Numbered from the stretch's first letter, positions 50,976 through 61,083 are shown. The stretch is DNA of 64,000 bases from JAZSNL01 sp045536365 (GCA_045536365.1 JAZSNL010000020.1:1-64000); one strand, 5' to 3'. Program-made: numbers and translations. Notes: generated by a model from the sequence alone, not told the origin.

Positions 50976-51260
50976 ATGGCTCAACCAATGAAAGTTAAAA
51001 AAGTACCAATGAGAAAATGTGTTGTTACAAATGAACAACATCCTAAAGGCGAAATGTTTAGAATAGTAAGAGATCCAGAAGGTGTTGTAATTATTGATAC
51101 TACTGGAAAGGCTAAAGGACATGGTTGCTATTTAGTTAAAAATAAAAAAGTTATTTTGATGGCGCAAAAAAAGAAAACTTTAGATCGTCATTTAGAAACT
51201 CCTGTACCAGATGAAATCTACGAACAATTATTACAACTTTTAGAAGAAGAAGGAAAGTAA
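50976..51260 (+). CDS. ylxR: YlxR family RNA-binding protein
   Basis: 94 residues, DUF448: RKCVVTNEQHPKGEMFRIVR, G-K-A-K-G-H-G-C-Y-L. YlxR proteins were linked to RNase P modulation in B. subtilis. Standard position between nusA and ylxQ. Confidence 0.92.
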   Translation: MAQPMKVKKVPMRKCVVTNEQHPKGEMFRIVRDPEGVVIIDTTGKAKGHGCYLVKNKKVILMAQKKKTLDRHLETPVPDEIYEQLLQLLEEEGK

Positions 51261-51262
51261 TA

Positions 51263-51571
51263 TTGAGTAAAGTATTAAATTATTTAGGAATTGCTCGTAG
51301 AGCAGGATTCGTAGTAATGGGTACAGATGCCGTATTAGATAATTTGAAATATAAAAAGATAAAAATGATTTTTGTTGCTTCTGATTCTTCAACAGCAACA
51401 ATTGAAAAAGTCGAAAAAAAAGGAATGTTTTATCATATTCCAGTAATTAAAAATTATTCTACTGATGAACTTTCTAATTCCTTAGGTGTAGAACACATCA
51501 AAGTTATTGGAATAAAAGATCAAGGAATTACAAAGGCAATCAAAGCAGAATTAGAAAGAGGTGACTTATAA
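51263..51571 (+). CDS. ylxQ: YlxQ, L7Ae-family RNA-binding protein
   Basis: 102 residues of the L7Ae/L30e/S12e/Gadd45 family: LNYLGIARRAGFVVMGTDAV and K-M-I-F-V-A-S-D. Start is TTG at 51263 with AAGGAAAG upstream; it overlaps the infB start by one base. Probably binds kink-turn RNA. Confidence 0.88.
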   Translation: MSKVLNYLGIARRAGFVVMGTDAVLDNLKYKKIKMIFVASDSSTATIEKVEKKGMFYHIPVIKNYSTDELSNSLGVEHIKVIGIKDQGITKAIKAELERGDL

Positions 51572-54132
51572 TGAAAGTCAAAGAATTAGTTCCAATTTTA
51601 AATATAAGTGCAGAAGAACTACTTGAATTATTAGAAAATGTTGACGTTGATACTTCAGCTGGTGTTGAAACTGAAGTAGGTAAGGAAATGGAAAAAACAC
51701 TTGCAAAAAGATACGGTGTTCCATATCCATTTAAAACTGATAAACCTAAAGAAGATAATAAGAAAGCAGTTAAAACTGATAAAAAAGAAACTTCATCTAA
51801 ATCATCAGAAAGTACTACTAAAGAACAAGGCAATGATGGTGTTGATAAAAAAGCAGCTAAAACTGAATCTAAACAAGGTAGTAATCAAAAACAAGAAGAA
51901 AAGAACAAAAAAGAAGGTAAATCAACTCAACAACCAACTAATAAACAAAATAATAAAGAAGGTAAAGCTCAACAACCAACTAATAAACAAAATGATAATG
52001 AAGGTAAAAATCATCATTCTGCTAATAAACAAAATGAAAATGAAGGTAAAGTTCAAAAACAAGAAACTAAATCTTCACAATCAACAAACGATAATAAGGC
52101 AGATGAACCTATTCGAGTTCAAGAAGTTAAACCTTCAGTAAAAGAAGAAAAAATTGAAGCTTCTATTGATAATCCAATTGTAAGTAAATACGAAGATTAC
52201 TTTGAAGAAGATGAATATAATGTAGTTCGTGAATCACGTGGTGGTAATAAGAAAAAAGGTTCTTCTGAAGAAAGTGCTAAATCTAAAAAGAAAAATAGTA
52301 ATAAGAATAAAAACAATAATCGTAAAGTGGAAAAACGTGCTAGTAACGTACCTGTAGAAAACGAAAAAAATTCAGATGAAAAAATAGTTTATTTTGAAGA
52401 AGGTATGACTGTTATGGGTCTTGCTGAAGCAATGAATATCTCTGTAACAAGTTTAGTTAAAAAACTATTTACATCAATGGGAATTATGGCATCTGCTTCA
52501 CAAGCACTAGATCGTGATACAGTAGAACTTATCGCAATCGAATATGATTATGAAGTTAAAGATAAACAAATTACAGATATGACTAGATTTGATGAAATCA
52601 ATATCGAAGATAGACCAGAAGACTTAGTAAGTCGTCCAGCCGTTGTTACAATTATGGGACACGTTGACCATGGTAAAACAACATTACTTGATACTATTAG
52701 AAACAGTCATGTAACTACAGGAGAAGCTGGTGGTATTACTCAACATATTGGTGCTTATCAAGTAGAAAAAGATGGTAAATTAATTACATTTATTGATACT
52801 CCAGGACATGCTGCGTTTACTGAAATGCGTGCTCGTGGTGCACAAATCACAGATATCGTTATTTTAGTTGTTGCTGCAGATGATGGTGTAATGCCTCAAA
52901 CAAGAGAAGCGATAGAACATGCTCAAGCAGCAAATGTTCCTATTATTGTTGCGGTAAACAAAATGGATAAACCTGGTGCAACACCTGATCGTATTATGGA
53001 AGAATTAACTACTTATAATTTAATTCCTGAAGCTTGGGGTGGAGATACTATTTTTGTTAACATTTCTGCATTAAAAGGAACAGGTGTTAGTGAACTATTA
53101 GAAATGGTAGTATTATTAAGTGAAATAAAAGATTATAAAGCTAATCCAAATCGTTTAGGTATGGGTACAGTAGTTGAAGCTAAATTAGATAAAGGTAAAG
53201 GTCCTATTGCAACTTTACTTGTTCAAAACGGAACATTAAAAGTTGGAGATATTATCGTAGTAGGTAATACATATGGTAAGATTCGCGCAATGACTGATGA
53301 AACTGGTAAAGTATTAACTCAAGCAGGTCCTTCTAAACCTGTGGAAATTACTGGTCTTGCTGAAGTTCCTTTCTCTGGCGAAAAATTCATGGCTATTAAC
53401 GATGAAAGAAAAGCTCGTGAAATTGCTGAAGTTAGAACTACAAATAAATTTAATGATGAAAAAGGTGTAGGTAAACCTGTTTCATTAAATGATTTATATA
53501 ATGAACAAGCTGAAGAAGGATTAAAAAATTTAAATTTAATTATTAAATGTGATGTTCAAGGATCTATTGAAGCAATTAAATCATTATTAAATAAAATTGA
53601 AATTGAAGGTACAAAAATTAATGTAATCAGTGCCCGTGTAGGTGGTATTAATACAAATGACGTTAGTCTTGCAATTGCATCTAAAGCAATTATTATTGGA
53701 TTTAATATTCGTCCAACAGCTCAAATTTCTGATTATGCAAAAGAAATGGGTGTAGAAATAAGATTATATAACATCATTTATAAACTACAAGAAGACATTG
53801 AAAAAGCTGTTAAAGGTATGTTAGATCCTGTATTAGAAGAACATATTTCTGGTCAAGCTGAAGTTAGACAAACATATAAAGTATCTAAGATTGGTATGAT
53901 CGCAGGATCATATGTAACAACAGGTTCAATTGTTCGTTCAGGTGGTGCTAGAATTATAAGAGATAGTATTGTTATTTATACAGGTAAAATTTCAAGCTTA
54001 AAACGTTTTAAAGATGATGTAAAAGAAGTTAAAGCTGGATTTGAATGTGGTATTACAATTGAAAATTATAACGATATTAAAGTAGGCGATATTATCGAAT
54101 GCTTCGTTATGGAAGAAGTAGAAAGAGATTAA
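51571..54132 (+). CDS. infB: Translation initiation factor IF-2
   Basis: 853 residues: N-terminal IF2_N motif, a long Lys/Gln/Asn-rich linker (about 50-270) with three tandem N-K-Q-N-x-x-E-G-K repeats near 125-165, a second IF2_N region (ITVMGLAEAMNIS-like), the GTPase domain with GHVDHGKTTLLD, DTPGHAAF and NKMDKP, then domains II-IV. GTP-dependent loading of initiator tRNA. Preceded by GAGGTGAC. Confidence 0.97.
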   Translation: MKVKELVPILNISAEELLELLENVDVDTSAGVETEVGKEMEKTLAKRYGVPYPFKTDKPKEDNKKAVKTDKKETSSKSSESTTKEQGNDGVDKKAAKTESKQGSNQKQEEKNKKEGKSTQQPTNKQNNKEGKAQQPTNKQNDNEGKNHHSANKQNENEGKVQKQETKSSQSTNDNKADEPIRVQEVKPSVKEEKIEASIDNPIVSKYEDYFEEDEYNVVRESRGGNKKKGSSEESAKSKKKNSNKNKNNNRKVEKRASNVPVENEKNSDEKIVYFEEGMTVMGLAEAMNISVTSLVKKLFTSMGIMASASQALDRDTVELIAIEYDYEVKDKQITDMTRFDEINIEDRPEDLVSRPAVVTIMGHVDHGKTTLLDTIRNSHVTTGEAGGITQHIGAYQVEKDGKLITFIDTPGHAAFTEMRARGAQITDIVILVVAADDGVMPQTREAIEHAQAANVPIIVAVNKMDKPGATPDRIMEELTTYNLIPEAWGGDTIFVNISALKGTGVSELLEMVVLLSEIKDYKANPNRLGMGTVVEAKLDKGKGPIATLLVQNGTLKVGDIIVVGNTYGKIRAMTDETGKVLTQAGPSKPVEITGLAEVPFSGEKFMAINDERKAREIAEVRTTNKFNDEKGVGKPVSLNDLYNEQAEEGLKNLNLIIKCDVQGSIEAIKSLLNKIEIEGTKINVISARVGGINTNDVSLAIASKAIIIGFNIRPTAQISDYAKEMGVEIRLYNIIYKLQEDIEKAVKGMLDPVLEEHISGQAEVRQTYKVSKIGMIAGSYVTTGSIVRSGGARIIRDSIVIYTGKISSLKRFKDDVKEVKAGFECGITIENYNDIKVGDIIECFVMEEVERD

Positions 54133-54133
54133 T

Positions 54134-54472
54134 ATGGGACATCGTATTGAAAGAATCGAAAGTATTATTCTTAAAGAATTAACATTTGTTTTACGTGAAT
54201 CACGTAACCCTAAATTTCAATTTATCTCAATAACAAAAGTATCAATAACTTCAGATTTATCATACGCAACAGTATGGTATACAATAATGGGTACTACTCA
54301 AGAAATCGAAGCTACAACAAAGGAACTTATTTCAGCAAGAGGTTACTTAAGAAGTGAACTAGCTGGAAGAATAGATTTAAGAAAAACACCTGAATTAAGA
54401 TTTAAATATGATGAATCTTTAGAAAAAGGAAATAGAATCGAAGAAATATTAAGACAAAGTAAGGAGAATTAA
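54134..54472 (+). CDS. rbfA: Ribosome-binding factor A
   Basis: 112 residues with RERIESIILKEL-type start, VSITSDLSYATVWYTIMG and LRKTPELRFKYDESLEKG, the single KH-like fold of RbfA that binds 16S helix 1 during 30S maturation. Last of the classic operon genes. Confidence 0.94.
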   Translation: MGHRIERIESIILKELTFVLRESRNPKFQFISITKVSITSDLSYATVWYTIMGTTQEIEATTKELISARGYLRSELAGRIDLRKTPELRFKYDESLEKGNRIEEILRQSKEN

Positions 54473-54474
54473 TA

Positions 54475-54735
54475 ATGAAATTCATTAAATTAACTACAAA
54501 AGAAGGAACAAAAATATCAATTAACGCTGATAGAGTTTTATATTTTGAACAACTTGAAAGTGAAACAATCGTTCACTTTTCTAACGCAACAGTTTCAGTA
54601 ACTGAAAAAGCAGAAGATATTATTTCAGTTTTCAAACAAGTAGAAGTTGAAACAAAAGAAAATGATGGAGAATTTACAAAAAATAATCAACCAACTCCTG
54701 AGGCTAACCCATTCCGTAAATATAAAGCTGAATAA
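54475..54735 (+). CDS. Small protein, FlbD-like beta fold, unknown
   Basis: 86 residues: first 50 (IKLTTKEGTKISINADRVLY, then V-H-F-S-N-A-T-V-S-V) form alternating strands like FlbD or LytTR-type small beta domains; the tail is polar and Pro-rich. No flagellar genes are nearby, so a flagellar role is unlikely. It starts two bases after rbfA with AAGGAG upstream, so it belongs to the operon end. Confidence 0.55.
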   Translation: MKFIKLTTKEGTKISINADRVLYFEQLESETIVHFSNATVSVTEKAEDIISVFKQVEVETKENDGEFTKNNQPTPEANPFRKYKAE

Positions 54736-54737
54736 TT

Positions 54738-54772
54738 AAAAGCTGTCAAGAGTCTTTGACAGCTTTCTTTTC
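54738..54772 (+). terminator. Terminator of the rimP-rbfA operon
   Basis: AAAGCTGTCAA-GAGTC-TTTGACAGCTTT followed by a pyrimidine run. Confidence 0.87.
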
Positions 54773-54787
54773 TATAAGAGGTGCATT

Positions 54788-56596
54788 ATGGATCAAAATA
54801 CACTTGAATACATAAAAACAAAATTAACATTAGTACCAAAACTTCCAGGTTGTTATCAAATGTTTGACAAACATAAAGAAATAATTTATGTTGGTAAAGC
54901 TAAAATACTACATAACCGATTACGTAGTTATTTCTCTGGAACCCATGACGCAAAAACAACAAGAATGTTAATGGACGTAGTTGACTTTGAATATATTATA
55001 ACTAAAACAGAAACAGAAGCTTTTTTATTAGAATGTAATTATATTAAAGAATATCGACCTAAATATAATATTCTATTAATGGATGATAAATCATATCCGT
55101 ATATATGTTTAACAAATGAAACACACCCACGTTTACTAATGGTACGAGATGTTAGAAAAATGAAAAAAAAGGAACAAAAACTATTTGGTCCCTTTCCTAA
55201 CGCAACATCTTGTAGATCAACAGTAGAAGTATTGAATAAAATATATCCTTTTAGAAAATGTAAAACAATTCCTAAAAAATCATGTTTATATTATGATATT
55301 AAACAATGCTTAGCCCCTTGTATAAATAATATTACAAAAGAAGACTATGAACAATTTATTTCCAGTGTCATTAAATTCTTAAATGGCAATAATGATGAAT
55401 TATTAAAAGACTTAAAACAAAAAATGTTTGCGGCATCAGAAGAAATGGATTATGAAAAAGCATTAGAATACCGTGATATAATTAATAGTATTGAAAACCT
55501 TCAATCTGAACAAAAAATGACATTAACAGATGGTATCAATCGTGATATCTTTGGTTATTATGAAAAAAATGGTATTATCGCAATCCAAGTACTTCATATG
55601 AGAGAAGGAAAAGTCATTGAAAGAACAGGAGAAGTATTCGATATCTATGATGATATAAATGATGTTTTACAATATTATATTTATCATTTTTATGATAATA
55701 ATACATTACCAAAAGAAATATTAATACCTTATTTTGAAGGATATAAAATACTAGAAGAAATACTACCAACTAAAATTATAATGCCAATTAAAGGGACTAA
55801 AAAACAATTAGTAGATCTAGTATGTGAAAACGCCAAAAACAACTTAGACAATCTACAAAAACTAAGACTAATTAAATTATCAAAAACAAAAGAACCTTTA
55901 ATTGAATTATCTGAAATATTAAATATCAATTACCCTCGAGTAATTGAATTATTCGATAATTCCAATATTCAAGGCGCAAGTGCAGTTTCTGGTATGGTAG
56001 TATATATTGATGGTGTTCCTTCTCGTAAGGATTATCGTAAATACAAAATAAAAACAGTTAAGGGTGCAGACGATTATCATACAATGCAGGAAGTAATACA
56101 ACGTAGATATTCACGAGTATTAAAAGATAATCTTCGTAAGCCTAATTTAATAATAGTCGATGGTGGAAAAACACAAGTTAATGCGGCTATGATAATATTA
56201 GATAAACTATCAATAACAGATATTGATTTAATTGGCTTATTAAAAGATGATAATCATAAAACAAGAGGAATCATTAAATATAATAAAGAAACTAATACAT
56301 ATGATGAATATATATTAGATAAAAAAACAAACCTATATCTTCTTTTAGAAGCTATGCAAGATGAAGTTCATCGATATGCAATTACATTCTTTAAACAAAC
56401 ACATGGTAAAAATACAATTACATCAAGTTTAGATAATATTCCAGGATTAGGAAAACAAAGAAAGAAAAAACTTTTAGAAAATTTTGATACAATTGAAGAT
56501 ATTAAAAACGCTTCGATAGAAAAATTAAAATCACTTGGAATCCCTGAAAAACTTGCGGTAACAATAAAAGAAACATTAAAGAATCGTGACAATTAA
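54788..56596 (+). CDS. uvrC: Excinuclease ABC subunit C
   Basis: 602 residues: GIY-YIG nuclease domain (GCYQMF ... IIYVGKAK, about 20-40), a Cys-rich CKTIPKKSCLYYDIKQCLAPC, UVR motif near 220 (EEMDYEKALEYRDII), RNase H-like nuclease domain with DNSNIQGASAVSGMVV and IVDGGKTQVNAA, and C-terminal HhH. Makes both incisions in nucleotide excision repair. GAGGTG precedes the ATG. Confidence 0.96.
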   Translation: MDQNTLEYIKTKLTLVPKLPGCYQMFDKHKEIIYVGKAKILHNRLRSYFSGTHDAKTTRMLMDVVDFEYIITKTETEAFLLECNYIKEYRPKYNILLMDDKSYPYICLTNETHPRLLMVRDVRKMKKKEQKLFGPFPNATSCRSTVEVLNKIYPFRKCKTIPKKSCLYYDIKQCLAPCINNITKEDYEQFISSVIKFLNGNNDELLKDLKQKMFAASEEMDYEKALEYRDIINSIENLQSEQKMTLTDGINRDIFGYYEKNGIIAIQVLHMREGKVIERTGEVFDIYDDINDVLQYYIYHFYDNNTLPKEILIPYFEGYKILEEILPTKIIMPIKGTKKQLVDLVCENAKNNLDNLQKLRLIKLSKTKEPLIELSEILNINYPRVIELFDNSNIQGASAVSGMVVYIDGVPSRKDYRKYKIKTVKGADDYHTMQEVIQRRYSRVLKDNLRKPNLIIVDGGKTQVNAAMIILDKLSITDIDLIGLLKDDNHKTRGIIKYNKETNTYDEYILDKKTNLYLLLEAMQDEVHRYAITFFKQTHGKNTITSSLDNIPGLGKQRKKKLLENFDTIEDIKNASIEKLKSLGIPEKLAVTIKETLKNRDN

Positions 56597-56616
56597 ATCA
56601 TTCCCCGCATATTATA
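56589..56616 (+). promoter_or_regulatory. Sigma-K-like promoter of gerE
   Basis: AC at 56589-56590, 17 bases, CATATTATA at 56608-56616: a full match to the late mother-cell sigma-K pattern AC-N16/17-CATAnnnTA. gerE is a sigma-K gene in Bacillus. Confidence 0.65.
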
Positions 56617-56638
56617 AAAATGAATATGGAGGGGAATA

Positions 56639-56851
56639 ATGGCAAAAAAGAAGTTTTTAACAAATCGAGAACAAGAAATTTTTGAATTATTAGTTAAGAA
56701 ATATGATACTGATAAAATAGCAGATAAACTAAAAATTAGTAGTAAAACAGTTAGAAATCACATTTCTAACGTTATTCAAAAATTAGGAGTAAAAGGTAGA
56801 AGTCAAGCTATCTTAGAACTAATAAAAATGAACGAAATAACATTAAAGTAA
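56639..56851 (+). CDS. gerE: GerE-like sporulation transcription factor
   Basis: 70 residues consisting only of a LuxR-type HTH. The line LTNREQEIFELLVKKYDTDK, then SSKTVRNHISNVIQKLGVKG and RSQAILEL, follows B. subtilis GerE almost residue by residue. GerE activates late spore-coat genes in the mother cell. GGAGGGG precedes the ATG. Close to uvrC, as in Bacillus. Confidence 0.93.
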   Translation: MAKKKFLTNREQEIFELLVKKYDTDKIADKLKISSKTVRNHISNVIQKLGVKGRSQAILELIKMNEITLK

Positions 56852-56864
56852 GGTGTGGTGAAAT

Positions 56865-57737
56865 ATGCGCCAAGTATATGGAAGAATACGAGCTTATCAT
56901 GAAAAAGAACGAGTATTTGAAATAAAAGTAAAAAATAAAATTGAATATTTTTACATAACAAGAAGTCACCAAAAGAAATTTAGTATATATCTACAAGAAG
57001 GTTTATACGTCGTATTAAACCATAAAGAAATTAAATTCAGAAGAAATAAATTTCTTGCATACGAAGTAGTAAACTTTGAAAAAATAATAAGAAGAACACC
57101 AAGACAAATAATGGTATATTATGATATATATGCAATTAAAAATGGTGTTGAAAAAGTCTTAAATAAAGATGGATACAGAATGTTCTTGGATATGGAATTT
57201 AGTATGCCTCCATATAGTCATCAACATGGTGAACCATTTAAAGCTGAAATTATTCAATATGGTATATATTTAGAATCATCAGATGGAGCTTTTGTCAAAA
57301 CAGCTGAATCGCTTGTTAAACCTATGTATCAAGATGGATTAAATGATCGTACATTTGATTTCTTAGGATTATCATTAAAAGACTTTAAACATGCACAAAC
57401 TCCAAGACAATTCTATAATACACTTGCTGATATAATAATGATGTATCAACCTACTATCTTTGTATGGGGTAGAAATGATATATTAATGTTAAATAGTTTT
57501 TATGAACAACATAAATTTAAACCTATTACAACAAGACAAAATTTTGTTAATCTAATGCAAGTTATCAAAAACTATTATGGAATTAAATCAGATATCGGAT
57601 TATATTCAGCTTATGAAATGTTTAATTCAACTCCGCCTATGGAACAAGATCATAATGCTTTAAATGATGCACTTGCTACATCTGAAATATATCGTTTATT
57701 TAAAAAGAGAATAAAAGTAGAAAAAAAGACACATTAA
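56865..57737 (+). CDS. DEDDh 3'-5' exonuclease-like protein
   Basis: 290 residues. An N-terminal basic part of about 100 residues is followed by an exonuclease fold: ExoI FLDMEFSMP (Asp and Glu at about 107-109), ExoII with W-G-R-N-D, and ExoIII HNALNDALAT (His and Asp). All DEDDh residues can be placed. The N-terminal 100 residues have no known match. Relatives include KapD and RNase T-like enzymes. Follows gerE by 13 bases, so it may be a mother-cell gene too. Confidence 0.8.
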   Translation: MRQVYGRIRAYHEKERVFEIKVKNKIEYFYITRSHQKKFSIYLQEGLYVVLNHKEIKFRRNKFLAYEVVNFEKIIRRTPRQIMVYYDIYAIKNGVEKVLNKDGYRMFLDMEFSMPPYSHQHGEPFKAEIIQYGIYLESSDGAFVKTAESLVKPMYQDGLNDRTFDFLGLSLKDFKHAQTPRQFYNTLADIIMMYQPTIFVWGRNDILMLNSFYEQHKFKPITTRQNFVNLMQVIKNYYGIKSDIGLYSAYEMFNSTPPMEQDHNALNDALATSEIYRLFKKRIKVEKKTH

Positions 57738-57747
57738 GTGTCTTTTT
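57721..57747. terminator. Bidirectional terminator
   Basis: AAAAAAGACAC-ATTAA-GTGTCTTTTTT, overlapping the exonuclease stop. Confidence 0.85.
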
Positions 57748-58526
57748 TATTTTAATACATATTTAATTATTGCGTTATATAATCCATCTTCATTAATATG
57801 ATTAGTTACATAAGTAGCATTTTCTTTTGCGTAGTCACAACCATTTCCCATCGCAATAGAACATTTTACTTCTTTAAACATTGATACATCATTTTCTCCA
57901 TCACCAAAGGCAAATGTATTATTATAATCATAATTCATTAATTCAATTAGTTTTTTAATTCCATCACCTTTACCGTTATTTGCCATAATAACATCAGCTC
58001 CGTATTTACCCCATTTTAATAATGATAATTCAGGAAAATCTTTTTTGATATCATCTAATAAAATGTTATCAACAAATAACCAAAATTGAGTAATATGACT
58101 ATAATCATCTATTTCATTGAATTCTTTATAATCTGATTTACAATATGACAAAAAATTATTTTTTGCTTTTTCATCATAAAAGTTTAAAAACAATTCTGAA
58201 GGAGTAATCATACCTAGAGAATATAAATTATCACTACAATATTTAATGAACTTTTTAACCAATTCTTCAGATATAAAATTATTATGAATATTTTTATTGT
58301 CTACATAAAGAGATTGTCCGTTCGATAATACAAGACCAGTAAAGTATTTACATATATCTTTTACTTCATTAAGAGTACAAAATCCTCTTCCGGTAGATAT
58401 ATACATATCAACATTTTCATTTTGAGATAATTCTTCTAAAATGTTTTTTGTTTTTTCTGGAAGTCCTGTTTTTCCACTTATTAAGGTTCCATCTATATCA
58501 AAAAATAATACTTTTTTATTCTTCAT
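57747..58526 (-). CDS. Cof-type HAD phosphatase
   Basis: 259 residues: motif I FFDIDGTLISG, motif II ISTGRG, C2-type cap and motif IV FGDGENDVSMF, the Cof/YcsE layout. Dephosphorylates sugar phosphates or flavin/PLP-type compounds; exact substrate unknown. GAGGTATT precedes the ATG. Confidence 0.92.
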   Translation of the reverse strand: MKNKKVLFFDIDGTLISGKTGLPEKTKNILEELSQNENVDMYISTGRGFCTLNEVKDICKYFTGLVLSNGQSLYVDNKNIHNNFISEELVKKFIKYCSDNLYSLGMITPSELFLNFYDEKAKNNFLSYCKSDYKEFNEIDDYSHITQFWLFVDNILLDDIKKDFPELSLLKWGKYGADVIMANNGKGDGIKKLIELMNYDYNNTFAFGDGENDVSMFKEVKCSIAMGNGCDYAKENATYVTNHINEDGLYNAIIKYVLK

Positions 58527-58679
58527 ATTAATACCTCATTTAAACTATATATATTATAATCTTTTTTTAAAAAATAAAAAAGGATAATTATAAAAAAATT
58601 CATTTAAAGACTTTTAAAAATATCAAAAATATAGTATAATATAATTAATGTAAAAATATTAATAGAAAGGAGGTTGAAT

Positions 58680-60374
58680 ATGCCTAAGTATAAGAAGTTC
58701 AAACATAAGAATGAAGAAAATGATATAAAAGTCTTTTCTTTAGGTGGTCTTGGTGTTGTAGGTATGAATATGTATGTTATCGAGTGTGGTAATGAAATAA
58801 TGGTAATGGATGCTGGTATTTTATTTGCAGATGATGAAGTATTAGGTGTTGATTATATTATTCCTGATTTTACCTATTTAAAAGAAAACCAAGATAAAAT
58901 TGTTGGTCTATTTATTACTCACGGACATGAAGATCATATTGGAGCTTTACCTTTTTTACTTGAATCTGTTTCTATCCCCGCAATATACGCATGTGGCCTT
59001 GCGGTAGGGTTAATTAGAAATAAAATGATGGAGTATCCAGATATTAATTATAATCTTCAGTTATATAATGCAGATAGTGAATTTAAATTTAAAAATTTTG
59101 AAATTTCTTTCTTTAGAACAAATCATAGTATTCCTGATTCATTTGGTATTGCTGTAAAAACTCGATTAGGTTATATTGTTAACACAGGTGACTTTAAATT
59201 CGATTTTACACCTTTAGGTCCTAAGTCTGAATATCATAAAATGACTAAATTAGGTCATGAAGGAGTTTTATGTTTATTATCAGAAAGTACAAATGCGGAT
59301 ATTCCTCAATTTTCACCAAGTGAAAGAAAAATATCAGAAACATTTAAACAATTATTTAATCGTATTGAAGGTAGAATTATAGTCGCAACTTTTGCATCAA
59401 ATGTATACCGTGTTCAACAAATAATTGAAGCTTCTGTCGCAAGCGGAAGAAAAGTTGTTGTATTTGGACATAGTATGGAAAAAACTATTGAAGTCGCAAC
59501 AAGATTAAAATATATTGATGTTCCTAAAGGAACAATTCTTAATTCTCGAGAATTTAAAAAACAAGTTGAAACGAATCATATTACTATTTTATGTACAGGT
59601 TCACAAGGTGAACCTATGGCCGCATTATCAAGAATTGCTAATGGAACACATAAACAAATAAAATTATTACCTAATGATACAGTTATTTATTCATCAAAAC
59701 CAATACCAGGGAATGAACAATTTATTAATCGAAATATAAATAAACTTATTCATGCTGGAGCACATGTAATAAAAAATTCTACTTTAACAGATACACATAC
59801 AACAGGCCATGCTTCACAAGATGAATTGAGATTAATGTTATCTTTTATGCAACCTAAATATTTTGTTCCTATTCATGGAGAACCGTCAATGTTGAAGGAT
59901 CATAAAGATATCGCAGTAGGATTAGGAATTCCTTCTGAAAATTGTTTCATTTTAGAATCTGGAGATGTATTAAGATTTAATAAAAAAGGAGTTAAAGTTG
60001 TTAAAAATGGAGTTCCTGCTAATGATGTATATTTAGATTCAGAATTAAATATTGTAGAATCTAATATTTTAAAAGATCGTCAAATTTTATCAGATGATGG
60101 TGTAATTAGTATGTTATGTTTAATTAACAAAAATAAAAAACAAGTTTCTAATTTATCTATTGAAACAAAAGGTTTTATTGATACAGCTACATCTAATGAA
60201 ATAGAGGAGTTAATTAAATCTAAAGCAATTGAATTTTTAAATGAAAGTATTAGTAATACTAAAATATTAAATACTGAAAAAATAAGAAAAAATATAATTA
60301 TTCTTTTGAATAATTATATATATCAAAAAATAGGAAGAAGACCATTAATAGTTGCGGTAATAAGAGTAAAATAA
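58680..60374 (+). CDS. rnj: Ribonuclease J
   Basis: 564 residues: metallo-beta-lactamase motif HGHEDHIGALPFL (about 74-86), GD in VNTGDFKFD, beta-CASP region with FASNVYRVQQI, and HTTGHASQDE and PIHGEPSM motifs. 5'-3' exonuclease and endonuclease central to mRNA decay in Firmicutes. The ATG at 58680 is chosen because AAAGGAGG ends at 58673; an in-frame TTG at 58674 touches that site. Confidence 0.95.
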   Translation: MPKYKKFKHKNEENDIKVFSLGGLGVVGMNMYVIECGNEIMVMDAGILFADDEVLGVDYIIPDFTYLKENQDKIVGLFITHGHEDHIGALPFLLESVSIPAIYACGLAVGLIRNKMMEYPDINYNLQLYNADSEFKFKNFEISFFRTNHSIPDSFGIAVKTRLGYIVNTGDFKFDFTPLGPKSEYHKMTKLGHEGVLCLLSESTNADIPQFSPSERKISETFKQLFNRIEGRIIVATFASNVYRVQQIIEASVASGRKVVVFGHSMEKTIEVATRLKYIDVPKGTILNSREFKKQVETNHITILCTGSQGEPMAALSRIANGTHKQIKLLPNDTVIYSSKPIPGNEQFINRNINKLIHAGAHVIKNSTLTDTHTTGHASQDELRLMLSFMQPKYFVPIHGEPSMLKDHKDIAVGLGIPSENCFILESGDVLRFNKKGVKVVKNGVPANDVYLDSELNIVESNILKDRQILSDDGVISMLCLINKNKKQVSNLSIETKGFIDTATSNEIEELIKSKAIEFLNESISNTKILNTEKIRKNIIILLNNYIYQKIGRRPLIVAVIRVK

Positions 60375-60399
60375 AAGCAGGTTTAAAACCTGCTTTTTA
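60373..60399. terminator. Bidirectional terminator
   Basis: AAAAGCAGGTTT/AAACCTGCTTTT between rnj and def. Confidence 0.87.
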
Positions 60400-60990
60400 T
60401 TCATCACCAAATTTAATTGGAGTAGAATTTTCTGGAATATAAAAAGGATCTTCTTTATTAATACGATCAACAAATAAAGTACCTTTTAAATGATCAAATT
60501 CATGTTGGAATACAACAGCCATATATCCTTCTAACTTAATAACTTGATTTGTCAATAACCCAGTTTCTGGATCATATACATCAGCTCTAAAAGTTACACG
60601 TTTAGGTCGGTGTATTAAACCTCTTGCTTCACGATCAACACTTAAACACCCTTCTCCTCCTGGTAGATATGTTAATTCACTTGAATAACTTAATAATACT
60701 GGATTTACTAAAGGATAAAAATGTTCATTATCATGTTCATCAAAAGCATAAATAACTATCATTTTCTTTAAAATACCTATTTGTGGTGCTGCTAACCCTA
60801 CAGCAGGTCGAAGATTATATTTTTTTCCTATTTCTTCATCTATAGAATTAAAGATATAATCAATCATTAAATTTAAAGTATTTTCATCTTCTTCAGATAA
60901 AGGTAATTCAACAGGTAATGATTTTTGTTTTAATATTGGGTTTCCTTCTCTGATTATGTCTTTCATTAATATCATTTTTTGTTCTTTCAT
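60397..60990 (-). CDS. def: Peptide deformylase
   Basis: 197 residues, type 2 PDF: motif 1 AVGLAAPQIGI, motif 2 EGCLSVD with the metal Cys, motif 3 FQHEFDHLKG with HExxH. Removes the N-formyl group from new proteins. GAGGTATAT precedes the ATG. Confidence 0.95.
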   Translation of the reverse strand: MKEQKMILMKDIIREGNPILKQKSLPVELPLSEEDENTLNLMIDYIFNSIDEEIGKKYNLRPAVGLAAPQIGILKKMIVIYAFDEHDNEHFYPLVNPVLLSYSSELTYLPGGEGCLSVDREARGLIHRPKRVTFRADVYDPETGLLTNQVIKLEGYMAVVFQHEFDHLKGTLFVDRINKEDPFYIPENSTPIKFGDE

Positions 60991-61052
60991 ATTATATACC
61001 TCGATATATATATTATATCTTTTTAATAACTTTTATTCAAGTGATAAACTAA

Positions 61053-61076
61053 AGAAAAAAGGGAAGTAACTTCCCT
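61053..61076 (-). terminator. Terminator of the yjcZ-like gene
   Basis: GGGAAG-TAA-CTTCCC; T-run on the minus strand. Confidence 0.8.
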
Positions 61077-61083
61077 TATTCTT

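Noticed and set aside
51701..52141. 146-residue ORF rich in Lys and Asn
   Set aside because: It is a frame-shifted shadow of the low-complexity infB linker.
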